DNA of 64,000 bases. Origin: Vibrio sp. 14G-20 (GTDB lineage Bacteria; Pseudomonadota; Gammaproteobacteria; Enterobacterales; Vibrionaceae). A program made the position numbers and the translations under genes. The stretch is taken from contig NZ_JAPHPW010000016.1 of the NCBI RefSeq assembly GCF_026241515.1, positions 44,038 through 108,037 of the forward strand. Reading direction: 5' to 3'. The notes under the pieces were generated by a model that was given only the letters and a program-made list of their open reading frames with translations, was not told the DNA's origin and did not search any database. This document shows, in pieces, positions 59,279 to 64,000 of the stretch. Numbering within the stretch: position 1 is the first letter of the stretch; the number at the start of each line of letters is the position of its first letter.

Positions 59279-60241
59279 TCACTCAGAAACGAACGCCTCT
59301 GCAAGTTTCTCAATAGCATCGATATTGGCAGGCCCAGGGGTGAGTTGCTCATAACGCAGTTTGACATAGCGACCAGAAGTGACCGCATTGGTGTATTTCA
59401 TTAACGGATGGGCTTCGAGGAAACGTTGCAACGAATCGGCACCACTCGCCGATTGGTAATCCAGAAGGATAATCACATCTGGGTTTTCACGAGCGACATT
59501 CTCCCAAGAGGTTCGAGCCCAACTAGCTTCCATATTGCCTGTGATATTTTGACCACCAGCTGCTTCAATCATTGCGTTTGGCATTCCGTACTTACCCGCG
59601 GTGAAAGGCTTGTCTTCACCCGAATCAAACAAGAACACTTTTGGGCTCGGCTTACCTGATGCTTTCTGCTTTTCTGCTACTTTTTCAACTCTCTCTTTCC
59701 AGCTGCTTACCAAAGCCTCGGCTTCTGCTTGCTTGTCGAAAATAACGCCTAGCTTTTGCATGTCGCCATAAAGCAGATCCATTGTCGCGCCTTCCTTTTG
59801 ACTCTGGGTATGAATACAGCTTTCAGAAAGTACCAAGGTATCAATCCCGTATGGCTTCAGTGTTTGAGGTGTCACTTCACCACCCACTTTCATTCCGTAA
59901 TTCCAGCCAGCGAAAAAGAAGTCAGCATCAGCAGCAATCAATGTTTCTAATGAAGGATACTTAGGTGCTAGCTCAGGAATGTCTCCTAAACGTTCTTCGA
60001 ACAAACTCGACATCTTGTACCAACCAGTAATACCTGTAACGCCCACCATCTCCTTTTGAAGACCAAGAGCAAACGCCATCTCGGTCATATTGGTGTCGTG
60101 CACAACCGTACGCGAGGGGCGCTTTTCAATGGTCAGTGGGCTCCCGCAATTATCAACCGTCACTGGGTATTGAGTGCTTGTCGCATGCGCAAAAGAGAAA
60201 GGTAAAAGAAACAAAAGACTGGAAATTACAGGCCACTTCAT
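59279..60241 (-). CDS. ABC transporter periplasmic metal-complex-binding protein (FecB/TroA type)
   Basis: 320 residues. Signal peptide 'SSLLFLLPFSFAHATSTQ'. Body begins 'YPVTVDNCGSPLTIEKRPSRTVV', a typical FecB N-terminus, with two lobes joined by a long helix. Ligand identity is not visible; a Zur-like palindrome upstream of the operon suggests a zinc-related complex (a zincophore or opine metallophore), while iron-siderophore is the usual guess. Its start overlaps the ATPase stop by four bases (ATGA). Confidence 0.88.
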   Translation of the reverse strand: MKWPVISSLLFLLPFSFAHATSTQYPVTVDNCGSPLTIEKRPSRTVVHDTNMTEMAFALGLQKEMVGVTGITGWYKMSSLFEERLGDIPELAPKYPSLETLIAADADFFFAGWNYGMKVGGEVTPQTLKPYGIDTLVLSESCIHTQSQKEGATMDLLYGDMQKLGVIFDKQAEAEALVSSWKERVEKVAEKQKASGKPSPKVFLFDSGEDKPFTAGKYGMPNAMIEAAGGQNITGNMEASWARTSWENVARENPDVIILLDYQSASGADSLQRFLEAHPLMKYTNAVTSGRYVKLRYEQLTPGPANIDAIEKLAEAFVSE

Positions 60242-61080
60242 TGGGCTGCTCCTATTAAAGAGTGATTAGAGAGAGTTAAGTGAGTTGAGTAAGTTGATGC
60301 AGCTTCAAAATGATGGATGGTGCTGCATATAACAGGATGGTTGAACGTAAGAACGCGCAATCCAAAAACAGGGATCATGTATCGGTCTTGCATCACCGTA
60401 TCTGGGGCAGAGAACGCCACCATTTTTTGGCCTGACATCAACAGGACTTTATCAGCGAATGGCGCCACCAAAGGTAAATCGTGCAACACAACAACAGACG
60501 CAATGCCACGTTGTTTAATTAGGCTCAGAAGTTCAAGGCGAGCGAGAGGATCAAGGTGGTTTGTGGGTTCATCTAAGAGTAAAAGCCTCGGCTCTTGTGT
60601 GAAGGCGCGAGCAATACTTGCACGTTGCTGTTCACCACCGGATAGCTCACCAAAGCACCGCTGGCTTTTGTGAAGAAGTCCGACATCTTGCATCGCCTGC
60701 TGAACCGCTCGTTTGTGCTCTTTTGCGCTACAACAAAACGTATGAGGAGTACGGCCTAAGCCAACATACTCAGCAACACTCAAACGAGGGTCAACATGCT
60801 CATGCTGAGTAACCACCGCGACTTGCTTGGCTACCTGCTGCCGCTCAAGACTTCCAAGCGCAATACCAGACAACATCAACTCACCCGCGACGGTTTTATA
60901 TTCGCCTGTAATGCCTTTCAGCAAACTGGACTTTCCACTTCCATTGGGCCCAATGATGGCAACGCATTCACCATCGTTCACATCAAATGTCACGTCGGAG
61001 ACGGCTCTCCAGTTAGCCAAACCATCAGCGCAGAGCCCGCGCACAGACAATACAGGTTTATTCAAATTCCCACCGAGCAT
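60238..61080 (-). CDS. ABC transporter ATP-binding protein (FecE type)
   Basis: 280 residues, first gene of the operon. Walker A 'IIGPNGSGKSSLLKGITGEY', Q-loop 'VAVVTQHEHVDPRLSVAEYV', signature 'LSGGEQQRASIARAF', Walker B 'LLLLDEPTNHLD', H-loop 'VVLHDLPLVAPF'. The C-terminal ~40 residues ('RVLTFNHPVICSTIHHFEAAS...') carry several histidines, as in some metal-linked ATPases. Upstream lies the 32-bp palindrome. Confidence 0.92.
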   Translation of the reverse strand: MLGGNLNKPVLSVRGLCADGLANWRAVSDVTFDVNDGECVAIIGPNGSGKSSLLKGITGEYKTVAGELMLSGIALGSLERQQVAKQVAVVTQHEHVDPRLSVAEYVGLGRTPHTFCCSAKEHKRAVQQAMQDVGLLHKSQRCFGELSGGEQQRASIARAFTQEPRLLLLDEPTNHLDPLARLELLSLIKQRGIASVVVLHDLPLVAPFADKVLLMSGQKMVAFSAPDTVMQDRYMIPVFGLRVLTFNHPVICSTIHHFEAASTYSTHLTLSNHSLIGAAQ

Positions 61081-61451
61081 CCAAAAACAACACTTATTAT
61101 TATGTTATAACATAACAATAAGTTAAGGATATAGTTAATAATAGAAATATTAAGACCGCGCTAAGAAGCATTGGAAATAGCGGGATAACCCAATCACCTT
61201 GAACAAAGGCAGAAGTGTTTACGGAAAATGATTCGCTTAGGAAGTTTGATTCAAGGAATTGAGTATTGAGAACGCAGTAAAGAGTTGTAATGCGTTTCTC
61301 CATAACTTAAGTGGTTACGAGATGGTCATGAATCACATTTATTTGAAACATCAGTAAGTTATATCACTGTAAATATGACACTGTTCACCCATAAGGTAAT
61401 CTCGATTCTATATGGTAGCGTCATACTTAAAACCACGATGTGAACATACTT
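61081..61451. other. Divergent control region, metal ABC operon / nucleotidase
   Basis: 370 bases with the promoters of both units. The only striking element is the palindrome at 61092-61123; the remainder is AT-rich with no supported gene. Confidence 0.5.
61092..61123. promoter_or_regulatory. 32-bp Zur-like palindrome before the metal ABC operon
   Basis: ACTTATTA-TTATGTTATAACATAA-CAATAAGT: a perfect 16-bp core (61100-61115) and seven more matching base pairs on each side, with one mismatch. The core ATGTTATAACATAACA differs from the gamma-proteobacterial Zur core ATGTTATAATATAACA by one base. It sits 12 bases before the ATPase start codon, the usual place for a repressor. Confidence 0.6.
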
Positions 61452-63356
61452 ATGAAAAGACACATACTATCAAGCGCCATCCTACTCTCTCTAGCCTTTC
61501 CCACCTTTGCAGCTGATGGCGACATACACGATGTCACGATACTGGGTACTTCAGATATCCACGGTCATTTTATGGCGTGGGATTACGCGGCAGATAAACT
61601 CAACACTCGTGGTAGCTTGAGCCAAATCGCGACCAAGGTTGGTGAGATCCGCAAAGAGCAATCTAACATTATCCTTGTCGATGCTGGCGACACCATCCAA
61701 GGCAACTTCGTTGAAACCTTCAAAGACGAACCCGTTGATCCAATGATGCTGGGCTTTAATCACATGAAATACGATGTATGGGTTTTAGGTAACCACGAAT
61801 TCGACTTTGGCCTTAAAACGCTCAACAGAGCCGTTACCCAATTTAAAGGGCAGTCTCTCGGTGGCAACATCAAGAACAAAAACGGAAATCCATTCTTACC
61901 GGGTTACACCATTCTAGAACGCGGTGGCATTAAGATCGGCGTGATCGGAATGGATACCCCAATGACGGAGGTCTTTGCGCAAGGTACAAACCGTTTAGAA
62001 GGCGTCACTTTCACTAATCCAACCTTGGAAGTGAAGAAAATCGTCAAAGAGATTGATGATAAAGTGGATGCTATCGTATTGGTTGCCCATATGGGGATTG
62101 AGAACGAGAATGACATTGCCGACACCGGTGTCACCGACATTGCCAATGCAAACCCAGAGCTTGATGCCATCGTCGCTGGTCACATGCACACTCGCATCGA
62201 TAAGGCCGTTGTGAATGGCGTTATTATTACTGAGCCCGACAAATATGGCCGAGCCCTATCTCGTATCGATCTTCAATTTGAAGAGCGCGATGGCACATTC
62301 ACTCTCGTCAACAAAGACAGCTTCACTTATAAAATCAAAGGTATCGATTCTGATGAGAATATGGACGAGCTATACCAGCCTTATCATAAAAAACTCCGAG
62401 AAATGGCGAACAGACCTGTCGCTCAGCTTACCGGCGTTGATTTAGTCCCTGAAAACGAAATCCGCGGTATCCCTCAAGTCCATGTTCAAGACACAGGCAT
62501 CAGTGCGCTATACCAAGAAGCGAGCTTCTTCTATGCACCCAAAGCCAATGTCATCGCACTTCAAATAGACAACGATAATGCAGAGCTTGATGTTGGCCCA
62601 ATCAAAGCCAAAGACATCGCGTACAACTACCAATACGCAGGTGGCGAAATCACTGTCTACCAGATGACAGGCAAAGAGTTAAGAACCTACATGGAATGGT
62701 CTGCGGGCTACTTCAACTCAGTACAACCTGGCGATGTGACCTACAGCTTTAACCCTGAACGTAGAGCTTCAAAATATTCGACCAATGACTTCTTCGCGGG
62801 CGTAACTTATACCATCGACCTCACTCAGCCTGCAGGTACACGCATCACCAACCTCGCGTTTGCTGATGGCACACCGGTAAAAGATGAAACAGAAATCCGC
62901 ATTGGTATGAATAGCTATCGAATGGGTCATCTAACCAAGAAAGGCGGCGTGCTAGAGGGTGAATCGTTCCCTGTACTCTTTGATACTGAAGCCGAGTATG
63001 GAGAAGAAGCAGGCACAATCCGTAACATGACCATCAAGTATCTTAAAGAAGAAAAGAACGGCCAGTATGAAGGCAAACCTCAGCAGCGTTGGGCACTTTC
63101 TGGTTTAGAAAGCCGCTACAACGAACAGCGTGAGATCGTAAAGTCATTGATTAATGATGAAACCATATCAATCCCAACCAGTGACGATGGCCGCTACACA
63201 AACATCGCTTCTATCAACGTAAAAGAGCTGATGTTCAAATCTGACGAAGCCAAACAAGCAGCCATAACCACACGCGAAAAGAAACTAGCACAGGCAACTG
63301 AGCAAGAGAGTAAGCAAATCAAACGCGAAATCACTCTGATCAAAGCACTCAACTAG
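61452..63356 (+). CDS. Bifunctional metallophosphatase / 5'-nucleotidase
   Basis: About 634 residues; periplasmic. The ATG at 61452 gives a clean signal peptide ('MKRHILSSAILLSLAFPTFA'); GTG at 61440 is a longer alternative. The calcineurin-like metal motifs are in order: 'TSDIHGHFMAW', 'VDAGDTIQGN', 'LGNHEFDFG', 'VLVAHMGIE' and 'VAGHMHTRID'. The C-terminal 5'-nucleotidase domain includes 'YQYAGGEITVYQMTGKELRTYMEWSAGYFNS' and 'INPE'-like turns. Hydrolyses nucleotides or 2',3'-cyclic nucleotides outside the cytoplasm. UshA/CpdB relative. Ends in a clear terminator. Confidence 0.92.
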   Translation: MKRHILSSAILLSLAFPTFAADGDIHDVTILGTSDIHGHFMAWDYAADKLNTRGSLSQIATKVGEIRKEQSNIILVDAGDTIQGNFVETFKDEPVDPMMLGFNHMKYDVWVLGNHEFDFGLKTLNRAVTQFKGQSLGGNIKNKNGNPFLPGYTILERGGIKIGVIGMDTPMTEVFAQGTNRLEGVTFTNPTLEVKKIVKEIDDKVDAIVLVAHMGIENENDIADTGVTDIANANPELDAIVAGHMHTRIDKAVVNGVIITEPDKYGRALSRIDLQFEERDGTFTLVNKDSFTYKIKGIDSDENMDELYQPYHKKLREMANRPVAQLTGVDLVPENEIRGIPQVHVQDTGISALYQEASFFYAPKANVIALQIDNDNAELDVGPIKAKDIAYNYQYAGGEITVYQMTGKELRTYMEWSAGYFNSVQPGDVTYSFNPERRASKYSTNDFFAGVTYTIDLTQPAGTRITNLAFADGTPVKDETEIRIGMNSYRMGHLTKKGGVLEGESFPVLFDTEAEYGEEAGTIRNMTIKYLKEEKNGQYEGKPQQRWALSGLESRYNEQREIVKSLINDETISIPTSDDGRYTNIASINVKELMFKSDEAKQAAITTREKKLAQATEQESKQIKREITLIKALN

Positions 63357-63375
63357 TCTCTGCCCTTAAACCAAT

Positions 63376-63416
63376 AACGACTTAACGACGCTGGGAGCGT
63401 GGTTAAGTCGTTGTCG
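63376..63416 (+). terminator. Terminator after the nucleotidase gene
   Basis: 11-bp stem AACGACTTAAC / GTTAAGTCGTT (63376-63386 with 63402-63412); only a short T-rich tail. Confidence 0.7.
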
Positions 63417-63725
63417 TTTCCATCTTCCAACATTACATCTGTACTGAGTAAAGCGGTTGATATTGGATAAATGAGCTGCAAAGGCTAACTCGTAGTTGGA
63501 CATAAATCAGTTTCGGAAAATTGAATATTAGCAACCCATGAATAACTTCAAGTATGGCAAATGAAGTTTTACTCGTTTTTCGACCTACCCAGAACCGGGC
63601 TAATCACTTACACAGTCTAATGATGACACTTGCTTTAAGAATATAGCTAAGGCGAAGTTACCACTAAATATGATCGCATAATTTCATATAGAAGAATCAG
63701 ACTTGTTCAACACTCGGGATTAAGT
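63417..63725. other. Intergenic region before the IS element
   Basis: About 310 bases with no supported open frame or repeat. Confidence 0.4.
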
Positions 63726-63825
63726 TTATTCACGCGCCATGGCTTTCATAAAATTTGTCACATCCTCGAATTCTGGAAAATCGCTTCCCTGTCTACCCCA
63801 AAACTCACCTACATCTACAAACAAT
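63726..63825 (-). pseudogene. C-terminal gene fragment cut by the IS3-family element
   Basis: On the minus strand, reading out of the IS end, is an open stretch ending '...GEFWGRQGSDFPEFEDVTNFMKAMARE' then TAA at 63726. It looks coding (acidic, aromatic, no repeats) and stops being sensible at the IS boundary (~63826). It is probably the tail of a gene whose front is beyond the element. I do not recognise the family. Confidence 0.4.
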
Positions 63826-64000
63826 TGTAGTGGTCTAATGATCCCGGACACCAAATTAGGTGGTAAAGTCTCCACCATAAATGAGGTGTTCAATGACAAA
63901 ACGACAACGACGTACATTTTCTACTGAGTTTAAACTAGATGCTGTAAGTTTGGTTCTTGATCAAGGGTACTCCATACCTGAAGCAGCTAACTCTATGGGC
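63826..64000 (+). mobile_element. IS3-family insertion sequence, left end (truncated by the window)
   Basis: The left terminal sequence TGTAGTGGTCTAATGATCCC starts at ~63826 with the TG...-type end of IS3 elements, followed at 63893 by the first transposase frame. The right end is outside the window. Confidence 0.75.
63893..64000 (+). CDS. IS3-family transposase OrfA, N-terminus (runs off window)
   Basis: 36 codons to the window end: 'MTKRQRRTFSTEFKLDAVSL' then 'VLDQGYSIPEAANSMG', the helix-turn-helix of OrfA (the 'RRTFSxEFKxxAVxL...G.s...aA..lG' pattern). OrfA binds the IS ends; OrfB (integrase) would follow with a frameshift. Confidence 0.9.
   Translation, partial: MTKRQRRTFSTEFKLDAVSLVLDQGYSIPEAANSMG

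Noticed and set aside
61092..61123. Fur box
   Set aside because: The palindrome does not fit the GATAATGATAATCATTATC pattern; its TGTTATA/TATAACA-like core is closer to Zur.

Overview
This window looks like chromosome II of a marine Vibrio, most likely of the Splendidus clade. The inference rests on gene content rather than a database match. It has the tail of a heme-uptake operon followed by a short TetR gene, a chromosomal pyrC, an adjacent luxM-luxN quorum-sensing pair whose kinase has its phospho-acceptor histidine at residue 471, a KduD / RpiB-type uronate pair, and an AT-leaning, fully bacterial gene layout. No rRNA, tRNA, CRISPR array or prophage was seen.

Layout. 1-7.4 kb: end of a heme ABC transporter ATPase, a TetR regulator, small conserved proteins (YfcZ/YiiS family, DUF1496), a repeat-rich secreted protein, a PlsC-like acyltransferase, an AraC-type sensor domain without a DNA-binding domain, and a divergent nadD-like/nadE pair. 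7.4-15 kb: a MOSC-ferredoxin reductase-ferredoxin fusion, a 52-residue membrane peptide, pyrC with a PurR-like operator and an RBS-masking hairpin, YedI, an M14 peptidase and a BCCT transporter. 15.4-33.1 kb: a sulfonate (taurine) catabolic region. It holds a free-standing malate-synthase-G-like domain, a tandem Cache protein, a TRAP transporter (P, Q, M), a taurine dehydrogenase pair (TauX/TauY type), an inserted FRG-domain gene, xsc, a CobS/CobT pair, a TauE-type exporter, pta, an IclR regulator and a semialdehyde dehydrogenase. 33.3-38.3 kb: the glyoxylate shunt (glcB, LysR, aceA). 38.5-44.1 kb: an ADP-ribosyltransferase-like protein, a cystatin-like lipoprotein and luxM-luxN. 44.2-49.8 kb: two LysR/DUF1254 modules and an outer-membrane protein. 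50-54.6 kb: DhuI-like isomerase, KduD, MFS and EamA transporters. 54.6-64 kb: a diguanylate cyclase, a MITE, a phytanoyl-CoA dioxygenase family protein and an MDR reductase, a FecBCDE-type metal ABC transporter behind a large Zur-like palindrome, a 5'-nucleotidase, and the left end of an IS3-family element at the window edge.

How it fits together. The taurine region reads as a complete C2 pathway. TRAP uptake delivers taurine; TauXY deaminates it to sulfoacetaldehyde; Xsc cleaves that with phosphate to sulfite and acetyl phosphate; Pta makes acetyl-CoA; TauE exports the anion. AceA and GlcB next door would then assimilate acetyl-CoA. The most unusual element is a full-length CobS/CobT pair, with no CobN in the window, divergent from xsc. 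It may act as a maturation or remodelling machine rather than in cobalamin synthesis. Other points worth a second look are the free-standing malate-synthase domain, the FRG gene bracketed by 14-bp direct repeats, the Zur-like palindrome, the MITE, and the structured region after aceA.
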